From contig NZ_QXCP01000004.1 in NCBI RefSeq assembly GCF_003711805.1, forward strand, positions 496,001-560,000: a stretch of DNA of 64,000 nucleotides, in the 5' to 3' direction. Shown here piece after piece: positions 19,682 to 30,416 of this stretch (positions are counted from its first letter, which is position 1; every line of letters begins with the position of its first letter). Below the pieces are notes generated by a model. That model made no database searches, was not told the DNA's origin, and was given only the letters and a program-made list of their open reading frames with translations. This DNA comes from Brachybacterium sp. EE-P12 (GTDB taxonomy: Bacteria > Actinomycetota > Actinomycetes > Actinomycetales > Dermabacteraceae). The translations under genes were made by a program, and so were the position numbers.

Positions 19682-21109
19682 GTGACTGAGACGACCCACT
19701 ACGACATCGCCCTCATCGGCTCCGGCTCGGCGAACTCCTTCCCCGGGCCCGAGTTCGCCGACCGCTCGATCGTGCAGATCGACCGCGGCGTCGGCCCCGA
19801 CCGCGTGTTCGGCGGGACCTGCCTGAACCTCGGCTGCATCCCCACGAAGATGTTCGTGCACACCGCGGACCTCGCCGCCACCCCGGCCGACGCCGCCCGC
19901 TTCGGCCTGGCCGAGGAGCTGCAGCACGTGGACTGGCCCGCGATCCGCGACCGCATCTTCGGCCGCATCGACCCGATCACCGCCGGGGGCGAGGCCTATC
20001 GGCGCGAGCACGAGGACAACGTCAACCTCACCCTGCTGCGCGGCACCGCCCGCTTCGTGGGGGAGAAGGAGCTGCTCGTGGAGGAGGTCGACGGCACCGC
20101 GCGGCGCCTCAGCGCGGACACGATCGTGCTCGGCGCGGGCTCACGCCCCGTCCTGCCCCCGATCGACGGGCTCGAGGACGTCGACCCGCACACCTCGGAC
20201 ACGATCATGCGCGTCGAGGCCCTGCCGACCTCCCTGGCGATCCTCGGCTCCGGCGTGGTCGCCGTGGAGATGGCGCACGTGTTCGCCGCCCTCGGCGTGG
20301 AGGTCATGCTGATCGCCCGCTCGCAGCGGGTGCTGCGCGCCGCCGACGAGGACGTCTCGGCCCGCCTCACCGAGCTCCTCGGGCAGCGGATCCACCTGGT
20401 CACCGGTTTCGACACGACCTCCGTGCACCGCACCGCCGACGGGGTCGAGCTGCGCGGCACGCGCGAGGGCCGGGAGGAGACGGTGCGGGCCGAGGAGCTG
20501 CTGGTCGCCGTCGGCCGCCGCCCGAACTCCGATCTGCTGGACGTGTCCGCGGCCGGCATCGACACCGCTCCCGACGGGCGCGTCGAGGTGGACCCGTATC
20601 AGCGCGTCCTCGCCGGCGGCGCGGTGCGCGAGGGGGTGTGGGCGTTCGGGGACCTCTCCAGCGCTCACCAGCTCAAGCACGTCGCGAATCATGAGCAGCG
20701 GATCGTGCGGCACAACGTGCTCCATCCCGAGCAGCTGCGGCGCTCGGACACGATGCCGATCCCGAGCGGCGTGTTCACCCATCCGCACATCGCCTGGGTG
20801 GGGATGGACGAGCGGACGGCCCGCGAGAGCGGGCGCGAGGTGCGCGTCGCGGTGCAGGAGTACGGCTCGGTCGCCTACGGCTGGGCGCTCGAGGACACCA
20901 CCGGCTTCGCGAAGATCATCGTCGACGCGGGGACCACGGAGATCCTCGGTGCGCATCTCATCGGCCCCGAGGCGACGACCCTGATCCAGCAGCTGATCCA
21001 GGCGATGAGCACCGGACAGACCGCCCGCGACATCGCCGCGACCCAGTACTGGATCCACCCGGCGATGCCGGAACTCGTCGAGAACGCTCTGCTGCAGCTC
21101 GTGGACTGA
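19682..21109 (+). CDS. mtr: mycothione reductase
   Basis: 475 residues, flavoprotein disulfide reductase family. The redox Cys pair is C47/C52 in GGTCLNLGCIPTKMF; the FAD-binding loop is GSGSANS, typical of mycothione reductase rather than GxGxxG of lipoamide dehydrogenases. The NAD(P)H fold is near ILGSGVVAVEMAHVF and the C-terminal active-site His is in HPAMPELVENAL. It reduces mycothione to mycothiol with NADPH, keeping the actinobacterial thiol buffer reduced. Single gene, GTG start, leaderless promoter. Converges with the LCP gene downstream. Confidence 0.93.
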   Translation: MTETTHYDIALIGSGSANSFPGPEFADRSIVQIDRGVGPDRVFGGTCLNLGCIPTKMFVHTADLAATPADAARFGLAEELQHVDWPAIRDRIFGRIDPITAGGEAYRREHEDNVNLTLLRGTARFVGEKELLVEEVDGTARRLSADTIVLGAGSRPVLPPIDGLEDVDPHTSDTIMRVEALPTSLAILGSGVVAVEMAHVFAALGVEVMLIARSQRVLRAADEDVSARLTELLGQRIHLVTGFDTTSVHRTADGVELRGTREGREETVRAEELLVAVGRRPNSDLLDVSAAGIDTAPDGRVEVDPYQRVLAGGAVREGVWAFGDLSSAHQLKHVANHEQRIVRHNVLHPEQLRRSDTMPIPSGVFTHPHIAWVGMDERTARESGREVRVAVQEYGSVAYGWALEDTTGFAKIIVDAGTTEILGAHLIGPEATTLIQQLIQAMSTGQTARDIAATQYWIHPAMPELVENALLQLVD

Positions 21110-21137
21110 GCCGCGGGAGCACGGATGCGGGGACGGC

Positions 21138-23561
21138 TCACTGCTCCGCGCCGGGCAGGCAGGACTTCAGCGGATCCTGCTCGATCTCCGGGGCGTCGGA
21201 GGGGGTCTCCTCCTCGGTGCCCGTGCCGTCCGAGGTCTCCTCCTCCGTGGTGGCCTCCTCCTCCGTGGTGGTCTCCTCCTCGGAGGCGGTGTCCTCCTCC
21301 GGCGGGGCCCCGGTCTCGGCGGGCTCCGTGGAGCCCGGCTCGGTCTCGCCCTGCACCGACTCCGGCGGATCCTGCTTCATGGAGTCCTCGATCGAGGCGT
21401 CCACCCACTCCTCGAGGTAGTCCCAGTCCGGGTTCCCGGAGAAGGTGACGTCCTGCGTGATCGGGTAGGAGGTGAAGCCGCCCTCCTTGATCCGCAGCGC
21501 GAGCTCCACGAAGGCGTCCACGTCGCGGACCGGGATGTCGGTCTCGATGTTCTCCTCGGTCGCGGTCACCAGGCGCGGGATCGACAGGGCGAGGGTGGTG
21601 GGATCGGCCTCCTCGCTGACCGCGCGCACGATGCGCTGCTGGCGGCACATGCGGTTGAAGTCGTCGGAGCCCTCGCGGGAGCGGGCGTACCACAGGGCGT
21701 GGAAGCCGTCGAGCTTCTGCTCGCCGGGCTCGATGTAGCCCTCGACCTCGCTCGCCCCGCCGCCGATCGGGATGCGTCGCTCGACGACGAGGTCCACCCC
21801 GCCGAGAGCGTTGACGAGGTCCTCGAAGCCCTGCAGGTTCACCATCGCGTAGTAGTCGGTGGAGATCCCGAGGGTCTCCTCGACGGCCCAGCGGGTCGCG
21901 GTCAGACCGGGCTCGGGATCGCCGGGGAAGAGGTCGGGATGCTCCTCGGCCCAGGCCCAGACCGCGTTGATGAGGTTCTCGTTCCTGCCGTAGTAGTCGA
22001 AGCCGTCGGGGAACTCCTCGGCGGCGACCGTCCCCTCGGGGAACTCGACGTTCTCGAGATTGCGCGGGATCGAGAAGAGGGCGGTCTGCCCGGTCTTCGT
22101 GTCGATCGAGGCGACCATGATGGTGTCGGGGCGGGTGCCGGTGCGGTCGGCGCCCGCGTCCTGGCCCAGCAGCATGATGTTCAGCCGCGGGGTGTCCGCC
22201 CACGGATCGGAGCCCTCTGCGAGCTTGCCGCTCTCGCCGCCGAAGACGGAGGTCGAGCCGAAGAGCCCCTGCAGCGCCCACAGCGACTGCACGCCGCGAC
22301 CGAAGGGGACCGCGACCGCGATCACCATCACGGCGGCCAGGGCCAGGGCGAGATAGCGCTTGGCGCCCTCGAGACGATGCTTCGTGGACTGGGCGAGGTT
22401 CGCCAGCACGATCTGGAGGCACCACACGAGGCCCACGACCACCGCCACGGCGAGCGCGCCGATCAGCACCCCTCGATGCGTGCCGAGCGTGGCCGCGAGC
22501 CGCAGCGGGTCGCTGATGACCAGCACCGCGACGACCGACGCGATCGCGAGGACCAGCAGGGCGATCATCACCACGCCGATCCGGCGCAGCCCCGTGGTCA
22601 CGAGGCCCGAGCCGGGGATCGCCGAGGTCAGCACTGTCCAGCCGGCGACCTTCGCGAGGGAGCCGCCGTCCGATGGGGCCTCACCGTGGTCGGGGCCGTC
22701 GGGGTCGTCGGGGTCGTCGGGGCCGTCGTGCCGGCCAGAGCCGGAGCGCCCGCCCGCTCCGCCGCCGCCCGAGTCCGAGGCCGCCGCCGCGCCGGCTCCG
22801 GCCGCAGCTGCGCCCGCACCGGCCGCAGCTGCGCCGGCGGCGCGGGACCTCCGACGGGCGGGCACGACCCGCGGCGCGGTCGAGGCGGCGGGCGAGTCCT
22901 GCGGCTCCTCTGCTCGGTGGGGTGTCGCGGGGGACGGCTCGTCGCCGGGGGAGAGGGGAGCGGCCTCGCCGCTGCTCCGGGAGGCGGACCAGGCGTCGGG
23001 CTCGGAGGCGTCGGCCGCGGCCGCGCTGCTCCCACCGGCGGCGCTGCTCGCGCTGGAGGGGGCGCGCGCAGGAGAGACGCTGCTCGCGCTGGAAGGGGTG
23101 CTCGCGGCGCGGCGTCCGCGCGGGACCGTGCCCGGCTCCTCCGGGCTCGAGGCGAGCGCCGGGGAGTCCTCGATCTGGTCCAGGGGGAAGGCCGCACGTC
23201 GGCCGCGAGGGCGACGCGGCGCGGGGCGTCCGGGGGCCTGTTCGGGGGAGGACGTCGCCTCGCGCGCAGATCCTGTCCCACGTGCGGGCCCTGCCTCCTG
23301 GGCGGGCTCCGCCTCGCGGGCGGGGAATGTGCCCGGGCTCGTCGAGGCCCCGGCGGCGGAGGGCGCCGACGGCGCCGAGGGAGGCGCCGCAGGGGTGCCG
23401 ATCCAGGTGCGCTTGGGGTTCGGGCCGCCGAAGGCCGCGTCACGGTTCCTGCGCGCCTGCTCCGGGGGGAGCGGGGTGGATTCCGTGCGTCGGACCGGTT
23501 GCTGCCTGTGCCGTCCGGACCGACGGCGACTGCGGCGGGAGGCCGAGGAGGGGTCCGTCAT
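21138..23561 (-). CDS. large LytR-CpsA-Psr (LCP) protein with long disordered N-terminus
   Basis: 807 residues. About the first 320 are low-complexity (Ser/Ala/Pro/Arg, then an AAAAGAGAAAAGAGAAAA tract and Gly/Asp runs) and probably cytoplasmic. Three or four hydrophobic helices follow (about 330-460), then an extracytoplasmic LCP domain (about 490-710) with the typical NIMLLGQDAG, RPDTIMVASID, SIPRNL and HALWYARSREG motifs and catalytic Arg residues. The tail (about 740-800) is nearly all Glu/Thr/Ser/Pro. LCP enzymes transfer polyprenyl-linked glycopolymers (teichoic acid, arabinogalactan or similar) to peptidoglycan. The ATG lies 7 nt after TAGGAT. The membrane part and length are atypical for LCP proteins (usually one helix, 300-500 residues). 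Confidence 0.88.
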   Translation of the reverse strand: MTDPSSASRRSRRRSGRHRQQPVRRTESTPLPPEQARRNRDAAFGGPNPKRTWIGTPAAPPSAPSAPSAAGASTSPGTFPAREAEPAQEAGPARGTGSAREATSSPEQAPGRPAPRRPRGRRAAFPLDQIEDSPALASSPEEPGTVPRGRRAASTPSSASSVSPARAPSSASSAAGGSSAAAADASEPDAWSASRSSGEAAPLSPGDEPSPATPHRAEEPQDSPAASTAPRVVPARRRSRAAGAAAAGAGAAAAGAGAAAASDSGGGGAGGRSGSGRHDGPDDPDDPDGPDHGEAPSDGGSLAKVAGWTVLTSAIPGSGLVTTGLRRIGVVMIALLVLAIASVVAVLVISDPLRLAATLGTHRGVLIGALAVAVVVGLVWCLQIVLANLAQSTKHRLEGAKRYLALALAAVMVIAVAVPFGRGVQSLWALQGLFGSTSVFGGESGKLAEGSDPWADTPRLNIMLLGQDAGADRTGTRPDTIMVASIDTKTGQTALFSIPRNLENVEFPEGTVAAEEFPDGFDYYGRNENLINAVWAWAEEHPDLFPGDPEPGLTATRWAVEETLGISTDYYAMVNLQGFEDLVNALGGVDLVVERRIPIGGGASEVEGYIEPGEQKLDGFHALWYARSREGSDDFNRMCRQQRIVRAVSEEADPTTLALSIPRLVTATEENIETDIPVRDVDAFVELALRIKEGGFTSYPITQDVTFSGNPDWDYLEEWVDASIEDSMKQDPPESVQGETEPGSTEPAETGAPPEEDTASEEETTTEEEATTEEETSDGTGTEEETPSDAPEIEQDPLKSCLPGAEQ

Positions 23562-23568
23562 GCGCTAC

Positions 23569-23574
23569 ATCCTA
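23569..23574 (-). promoter_or_regulatory. -10 element of a probable leaderless promoter (LCP gene)
   Basis: On the minus strand TAGGAT ends 7 nt before the ATG at 23561. Confidence 0.5.
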
Positions 23575-23611
23575 GGGACCTGCCCGGACCGGGAAGTGCA
23601 GGAGCCTGTGA

Positions 23612-25117
<1,506 letters not shown>

Positions 25118-25140
25118 ACCGAGGCACCGCGATCGGCCGG

Positions 25141-25146
25141 TAGGCT
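25141..25146 (+). promoter_or_regulatory. -10 element of a probable leaderless promoter (galE)
   Basis: TAGGCT ends 7 nt before the ATG at 25154; no Shine-Dalgarno sequence. Confidence 0.5.
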
Positions 25147-25153
25147 TCCGCCC

Positions 25154-26152
25154 ATGACGACTCTCGTGATCGGTGGTGCCGGATACATCGGGTCGCACGT
25201 GGTGCGACTCCTGCTGGAGCAGGGGCAGGAGGTGGCCGTCGTCGACGACCTCTCCACGGGCCTGCGCCGACGCGTGGAGGGGGCCGAGCTGATCGAGCTC
25301 GACGTCACGCTGCCGGATGCACGCGAGAAGCTCGCCTTCCACCTGCGCGCCTCCGGCGCGGACTCCGTCATCCACTTCGCCGCCCACAAGCAGGTCGGGG
25401 AGTCCGTCGAGAACCCCGAGATGTACTGGCACGACAACATCGCGGGTCTCGCCAACGTGCTCGCGGCCTGCGCGAGCGCCGGGGTGCGCGACGTGGTCTT
25501 CTCCTCCTCCGCCGCGGTCTACGGCGTACCGGACGTCGACCTCGTCACCGAGGACCTCGCCCCGCAGCCCATCAACCCCTACGGCGCGACCAAGTACGTG
25601 GGGGAGTGGATGCTCGCCGACGCCGAGCGCGCCCACGGCATGCGCACCGTGGCTCTGCGCTACTTCAACGTCGCCGGCGCCGGCTGGCCCGAGCTCGCCG
25701 ACACGGCCGTGATGAACCTCGTCCCGATCGTGCTGGACCGCCTCGAGCAGGGCAAGGCCCCGGTCGTCTTCGGCGACGACTACGACACGCCCGACGGCAC
25801 CTGCATCCGCGACTACGTGCACGTCCTCGACCTCGCCCACGCCCACATCGCGGCGCTGGACTACCTGCGCGGCGAGGAGCGCCCCCACCGCACCTTCAAC
25901 GTCGGCACCGGCGAGGGCTCGAGCGTGCTCGAGGTGATCGAGGCGATCGCCCGCGCGAAGGGCATCGAGATCACCCCCGAGATGGGGGAGCGCCGCGCCG
26001 GCGACCCCGCCCGGCTGATCTGCTCCGCCGACCGCATCGCCCAGACCCTCGGCTGGAAGTCCGAGCACGGCCTGGACGACATCGTCCGCTCCGCGGTCGA
26101 GGCGCGCTCCGCCGCGCTCGCGCCCGACGTCGAGGCCTACCCCGAGGCCTGA
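25154..26152 (+). CDS. galE: UDP-glucose 4-epimerase
   Basis: 332 residues of the extended SDR family. The NAD site is GGAGYIGSH at the N-terminus; the Ser of SSSAAVYG and the YGATK motif (YxxxK) form the catalytic set. DGTCIRDYVHVLDLA and RAGDPARL are family signatures. It interconverts UDP-glucose and UDP-galactose for the Leloir pathway and cell-wall glycans. Transcribed from its own promoter. It converges with ilvA, with a 206-bp gap that holds no gene but two copies of GCGCCCGGGCC. Confidence 0.95.
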   Translation: MTTLVIGGAGYIGSHVVRLLLEQGQEVAVVDDLSTGLRRRVEGAELIELDVTLPDAREKLAFHLRASGADSVIHFAAHKQVGESVENPEMYWHDNIAGLANVLAACASAGVRDVVFSSSAAVYGVPDVDLVTEDLAPQPINPYGATKYVGEWMLADAERAHGMRTVALRYFNVAGAGWPELADTAVMNLVPIVLDRLEQGKAPVVFGDDYDTPDGTCIRDYVHVLDLAHAHIAALDYLRGEERPHRTFNVGTGEGSSVLEVIEAIARAKGIEITPEMGERRAGDPARLICSADRIAQTLGWKSEHGLDDIVRSAVEARSAALAPDVEAYPEA

Positions 26153-26358
26153 CGGCGACCTGCCCGCGCGCCCGGGCCACGGGGCGGCGATGCCCGCCCG
26201 CGCCCGGGCCGACAGCAGGTGCATCCAGTGGCGTCAGGCGCGCAGCGAGGCCCGCATGCGGGGTCGGCTGCGCGCAGCGCGCCACCGCATCACCGCGGCT
26301 CGGTCGGACAGGGCCCGATGCTCAGGGCCGGAGGCCGATGCCGGGCCGTCCCGGCGCC

Positions 26359-27669
26359 TCAGGTGAGATAGCGGTAGATCGGGTCCTGCGGGTCGACCCG
26401 TTCGATCTCCATGTTCGAGGCCGCCATCCGCGCCATGAGCGGCTCGAGGTCGTCGCGATGCCCGATCTCGAGGCCCACCAGCGCGGGGCCCTCCTCGCGG
26501 TTGTTGCGCTTGATGTAGTCGAACAGGACGATGTCGTCGTTCGGCCCCAGCACCCGGTCCAGGAAGCGACGCAGCGCACCGGGCTCCTGCGGGAAGGTCA
26601 CCAGGAAGTAGTGCTTGAGCCCCTCGTGGACGAGCGAGCGCTCGACCACCTCGGTGTAGCGGGAGACGTCGTTGTTGCCGCCGGAGACGACCACCACCAC
26701 GTCCCCGGAGTCCTCGGCATCGCCGGCCAGGCCCTCGACCACTCCGGTCGCGACGGCCGTCGCGGCCAGCGCCCCGGCCGGCTCGGCGATGATCCCCTCG
26801 ACCTGGTACAGCTCGAGCATCTGGGTGCACACCGCGCCCTCGTCGACCGCGACCAGCTCGGGACCGATCGCCTGCACCATCCGCAGCGGGCCGGTCCCGA
26901 CCCTCCGCACCGCCGCGCCGTCCACGAAACGGTCCATCTCGTGGAGCGCGACGGGCCTGCCGGCCCGCACCGCGGCGGCCATCGAGACCGCCCCCGCGGG
27001 CTCCACGCCGACGATCCGCGCGGAGGGGCAGCGCTCGCGCAGCCAGGCACCGCAGCCGCCGAGCAGTCCGCCGCCGCCGACGGGCAGCACCATCGTGCCC
27101 AGCTCGCGACCCTGCTCCTCGCGCAGCTGCTCCGCGGCCTCGAGGGCGACCGTGCCCTGAACGGCCATGATCAGAGGATGGTCGAAGGGCGGGACCTGCA
27201 CGGCGCCGGTGCGGTCGGCGTCGTCCGCCGCCGCCTCCGCGGCGTCGTCGAAGGTGTCGCCGATGAGCACGAGCTCGACGAGGTCTCCTCCGATCGCCGT
27301 GATCCGCTCCCGCTTCTGCCGCGGCGTGGTGCCGGGCACGTAGATCCGGCCGGTCACGCCCAGGGTGCGGCAGGCCCGCGCCACGCCCTGGGCATGGTTG
27401 CCCGCGCTGGCCGCGACCACGCCGGCCTCGCGCTGGACGGCGTCGAGGGAGTCCAGGAACAGGTGGGCGCCGCGCAGCTTGTAGGAGCGCACCGGCTGGA
27501 GGTCCTCGCGCTTGAGCCAGACCGGCACCCCGGCCAGGGCGCTCAGCCGCTCGCTGCGCTCGAGCGGGGTGCGTCGGACTGCGCTGCCGAGCCGGGCCGC
27601 GGCCTGTTCGACCTCCGGAGCGCGGACCGGGAGGGCGGACTCCTCGGTCCAGGTGGTCTGGGTGCTCAT
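26359..27669 (-). CDS. ilvA: threonine dehydratase (L-threonine ammonia-lyase), biosynthetic
   Basis: 436 residues, the same length as the Corynebacterium IlvA. PLP-dependent fold type II: the Schiff-base Lys is K64 in SYKLRGA, and the phosphate loop is VGGGGLLGG. The C-terminal 85 residues form a single ACT-like regulatory domain (YFLVTFPQEPGALRRFL), consistent with feedback inhibition by isoleucine. It makes 2-oxobutanoate from threonine, the first step to isoleucine. Start ATG 27669 with GAGGAG upstream. A PTS IIB gene lies 38 bp upstream on the same strand. Confidence 0.95.
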   Translation of the reverse strand: MSTQTTWTEESALPVRAPEVEQAAARLGSAVRRTPLERSERLSALAGVPVWLKREDLQPVRSYKLRGAHLFLDSLDAVQREAGVVAASAGNHAQGVARACRTLGVTGRIYVPGTTPRQKRERITAIGGDLVELVLIGDTFDDAAEAAADDADRTGAVQVPPFDHPLIMAVQGTVALEAAEQLREEQGRELGTMVLPVGGGGLLGGCGAWLRERCPSARIVGVEPAGAVSMAAAVRAGRPVALHEMDRFVDGAAVRRVGTGPLRMVQAIGPELVAVDEGAVCTQMLELYQVEGIIAEPAGALAATAVATGVVEGLAGDAEDSGDVVVVVSGGNNDVSRYTEVVERSLVHEGLKHYFLVTFPQEPGALRRFLDRVLGPNDDIVLFDYIKRNNREEGPALVGLEIGHRDDLEPLMARMAASNMEIERVDPQDPIYRYLT

Positions 27670-27707
27670 TCGTGCTCCTCGATGGGGTTCGTGCCGCGCG
27701 AGCGCGC

Positions 27708-28007
27708 TCACCGACCGCCCTCGGGGTCGATGCGCTCCAGTTCGCGGTCGATGTCGTCGTAGGTGACCTGGGGGCTCGTCCCCAGCAGCAGCGGCATCCC
27801 GGAGATCCGCGGGATCCCCAGGGCGTCGGGCAGATCCACGGTGGTCACCACGAGGTCGGCGTGGAAGTCGGAGGAGAGCAGGTCCATGACCGTCGCCTGG
27901 ACGACGGTGACCCGTCGGCCGCGGGAGGCGATGTGTTCGCGCACCTGCTCCGCGATGAGCGCGGAGGTCGCGATCCCGGCTCCGCACACGATGGCGATGG
28001 TGAGCAT
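27708..28007 (-). CDS. orphan PTS sugar transporter subunit IIB
   Basis: 99 residues, a complete small EIIB of the galactitol/lactose-type fold. The phosphorylated Cys is C8 in the loop IVCGAGIATSAL, directly after the first strand; a second Rossmann-like strand VTVVQATVMDLL follows. EIIB passes phosphate from EIIA to the sugar, but no EIIA, EIIC, HPr or sugar gene is near: the next gene on the strand is ilvA. It could serve a transporter encoded elsewhere or act as a phospho-regulator. The carD gene lies 263 bp upstream. Confidence 0.82.
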   Translation of the reverse strand: MLTIAIVCGAGIATSALIAEQVREHIASRGRRVTVVQATVMDLLSSDFHADLVVTTVDLPDALGIPRISGMPLLLGTSPQVTYDDIDRELERIDPEGGR

Positions 28008-28270
28008 TCGGACTCCTGGGACGGGAAGGGGAGGGAGGGCGCGCCCACGGCGACGGCGCAGTGCGCGCGCCGGGACGTCGACCCGTCGATTCTGTCACGT
28101 CGAGCCCGGTCGGGGCGCACCCGAGGTCCCGTGGGCCGCCCTCGGCGGCGAGATCGGGGGAGGTCGGCGTCCACGATGCCGGCGTGACCGGTGCTCCGCT
28201 GCGGCCGAGCGCGCCGCGACCGCCGGAGCGGGCGGGCCCGCGGCGCGGTGCGGTCGTCGCACCGGGTCTC

Positions 28271-28753
28271 TCAGGAGGCGAGGACCTCGTCGAGGATGGT
28301 CTCGGCCTCGGCCTCGTCGGTCTTCTCCGCGAGCGCGAGCTCGGAGACGAGGATCTGCCGCGCCTTGGCGAGCATCCGCTTCTCCCCGGCCGAGAGGCCG
28401 CGGTCCTGGTCGCGGCGCCACAGGTCGCGCACGACCTCGGCGACCTTCTTGACGTTACCCGAGGCGAGCTTCTCCACGTTGGCCTTGTAGCGGCGGGACC
28501 AGTTCGTCGGCTCCTCCGTGTACGGCTGGCGGAGCACCTCGAAGACCTCGTCCAGGCCCTCCTTGTCCACGACGTCGCGGACGCCGACGAGGTCGACGTT
28601 GTCGGCGGGGACCTCGATCGTGAGATCGCCCTGGGCGACCTTGAGCTTGAGGTAGGTGCGGTCCTCGCCCTTGATGGTGCGGGTCTTGACCTCCTCGATG
28701 AGTGCGGCACCGTGGTGCGGGTAGACGACGGTCTCGCCGACAGCGAAGTTCAT
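28271..28753 (-). CDS. carD: CarD-family RNA polymerase-binding regulator
   Basis: 160 residues matching actinobacterial CarD throughout. The N-terminal Tudor-like RNA-polymerase interaction domain ([19 protein letters not shown], about 1-60) binds the beta subunit; the C-terminal helical DNA-binding domain holds the conserved Trp in [14 protein letters not shown], which stabilises the open promoter complex, including at rRNA promoters. In mycobacteria CarD is essential. Expressed from TAGGAT about 25 bp upstream of the ATG. A second, divergent paralogue lies at 42822-43361. Confidence 0.95.
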   Translation of the reverse strand: MNFAVGETVVYPHHGAALIEEVKTRTIKGEDRTYLKLKVAQGDLTIEVPADNVDLVGVRDVVDKEGLDEVFEVLRQPYTEEPTNWSRRYKANVEKLASGNVKKVAEVVRDLWRRDQDRGLSAGEKRMLAKARQILVSELALAEKTDEAEAETILDEVLAS

Positions 28754-29110
28754 GTGGTGGTCCCCTTTCCGGCGCTCATCCTACCACCCGGCGTGTGCGG
28801 TGAAATGCCCTCCGACCAGCGTCGACCGTCGTCCGGGCCGGGGCTGCGGCGATCGCGGCCCCGCGGCGGACGCCCTGGCCGGACCCGCTTTTCGGGGCGC
28901 CGGGAGCGACGATCCCGGGCGGTCGCCGTGCCCGATGCGGACTGCCGCGGCGCGGCGGGACGGACCGGTCCGGCCCGCCCCGGAGCCGGCCGTTCCTGCG
29001 ATGCGCTCCGCACCGGGGCGGAGTCCGCCACGAGCCCGGGGGTGGGGTACCCTGTGAGCGCTGTCCCCAGAACGTCCCCGCCGCCCTGCGGCATCGAACA
29101 GGAGCCCTCC
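28754..29110. other. divergent intergenic region, carD and lipoprotein gene
   Basis: 357 bp without a convincing gene on either strand. The left end holds the carD promoter (28778-28783). TACCCT at 29048-29053, about 58 bp before the lipoprotein GTG, is a possible -10. The middle is plain GC-rich sequence in which I see nothing. Confidence 0.5.
28778..28783 (-). promoter_or_regulatory. -10 element of carD
   Basis: TAGGAT on the minus strand, about 24 bp before the carD ATG; AAAGGGGA between them can serve as the ribosome binding site. Confidence 0.5.
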
Positions 29111-29614
29111 GTGCGCCGTCCCCGCCGTCTCGCACTCTCCGCCGCCGCCCTGGGCCTCGCCCTCGCGGCGTCCGGCTGCACCTTCATGAGCCCGGTGCAG
29201 ACCCATGACTTCTACCAGGCGGGCGACGGGACGAACGCGAACCTCGAGGTGGACGGGCAGTTCCACACCGGCGTGCGCAACGCGGTGCTCGTGCTCGACG
29301 AGGACGGGGGCGGCGCCCCCGTGTTCTCGGCGACCGTCGTGAACTACTCCGGCGAGCCGGCCACCGTGGATCTCCAGGCCGAGTCCCAGGGCTCCGCGCT
29401 CTTCTCGACCAGCGTCACGGTCCCTGCCCAGGGCACCGTCGAGCTCGGCCAGGAGGAGGGCCAGCAGCTCGTCGACGTCGGCGCGCTCGATGTGCAGCCC
29501 GGCACGATCCTCGACCTCACGGTCACCTCCGGGGACCAGTCCACGACGATCTCGCTGCCCACCCTCGAAACCTCCCTCAGCCACTACGGGCAGGACGAGC
29601 CCGCGGCGGGCTGA
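29111..29614 (+). CDS. secreted lipoprotein of unknown function
   Basis: 167 residues. Signal peptide with basic MRRPRR start and lipobox LAASGC, so Cys23-24 should be lipidated and the protein anchored outside the membrane. The mature part (about 140 residues) is a beta-rich domain with NAVLVLDEDGG, FSATVVNYSGEPATVDL and VPAQGTVELG, like DUF4352/immunoglobulin-like lipoproteins of actinobacteria. I cannot assign a ligand. GTG start just after GGAGCCCTCC. The long perfect hairpin at 29659 ends the gene. Confidence 0.85.
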   Translation: MRRPRRLALSAAALGLALAASGCTFMSPVQTHDFYQAGDGTNANLEVDGQFHTGVRNAVLVLDEDGGGAPVFSATVVNYSGEPATVDLQAESQGSALFSTSVTVPAQGTVELGQEEGQQLVDVGALDVQPGTILDLTVTSGDQSTTISLPTLETSLSHYGQDEPAAG

Positions 29615-29658
29615 CCCCGCCCGCGCGGCAGCCGACCGGAACCCGCCGCCCCCCGCTC

Positions 29659-29705
29659 ACCACGACGAGCGCCCCGCAGCCAGGCTGCGGGGCGCTCGTC
29701 GTGGT
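29659..29705. terminator. bidirectional terminator, 23-bp perfect stem
   Basis: 29659-29681 is perfectly complementary to 29683-29705, leaving one unpaired base (in practice a 3-5 nt loop). It separates the convergent lipoprotein and regX3 genes. There is no U-tract on either side. Confidence 0.8.
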
Positions 29706-29725
29706 TGGGGGCTGCCGGGCCGGGC

Positions 29726-30415
29726 TCAGCTGCCGGACTCGAACTTGTACCCCAGGCCACGCACGGTCACCAGGTGCACGGGATTGCGCGGGTCGTCCTC
29801 GATCTTCGCGCGCAGGCGCTTGACGTGGACGTCGAGGGTCTTCGTGTCGCCGACGTAGTTCGCGCCCCACACCCGGTCGATGAGCTGGCCGCGGGTGAGC
29901 ACCCGGTCGACGTTGCGCAGCAGCATCTCCAGCAGCTCGAACTCCTTCAGCGGCAGCGCGACCTCCTCGCCGTGCACCCGCACCACGTGGCGCTCGACGT
30001 CCATCATGATGCCGCCGGCGGTCAGGGTCGTGTCCTCCTCCGCGTCGCCGGTGTCCTGGCCGCGGCGGAGCACGGCCTTGATCCGCGCGAGCAGCTCTCG
30101 CGAGGAGTAGGGCTTGGTGACGTAGTCGTCCGCGCCGAGCTCGAGCCCGAGCACCTTGTCGAACTCGTCGTCCTTGGCGGTGAGCATGATGACCGGGACC
30201 GAGGAGGTGCGGCGGATCTCCCGGCACACCTCGGTGCCGCTCATCCCCGGGAGCATGAGGTCCAGCAGCACCAGGTCCGCGCCGTGGGCGGAGAAGATGC
30301 GCAGGCCGTCGGTGCCGTTGTCCGCGACCGCGACCTCGTATCCCTCCTTCCGCAGCGAGTAGGACAGAGGGTCCGAGAACGACTCCTCGTCCTCCACGAT
30401 CAGGATGCGTGTCAT
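29726..30415 (-). CDS. regX3: response regulator RegX3 (phosphate regulon)
   Basis: 229 residues, OmpR/PhoB type. The receiver domain (1-115) has the DEE acidic pair, phospho-acceptor Asp in VLLDLMLPG and Lys in VTKPYSSRE; the winged-helix domain (about 130-226) ends DPRNPVHLVTVRGLGYKF. Together with SenX3, whose gene ends 1 bp upstream, it controls the phosphate-starvation regulon. PHO-box-like repeats lie upstream of senX3, so the operon is probably autoregulated. Confidence 0.95.
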   Translation of the reverse strand: MTRILIVEDEESFSDPLSYSLRKEGYEVAVADNGTDGLRIFSAHGADLVLLDLMLPGMSGTEVCREIRRTSSVPVIMLTAKDDEFDKVLGLELGADDYVTKPYSSRELLARIKAVLRRGQDTGDAEEDTTLTAGGIMMDVERHVVRVHGEEVALPLKEFELLEMLLRNVDRVLTRGQLIDRVWGANYVGDTKTLDVHVKRLRAKIEDDPRNPVHLVTVRGLGYKFESGS

Positions 30416-30416
30416 C

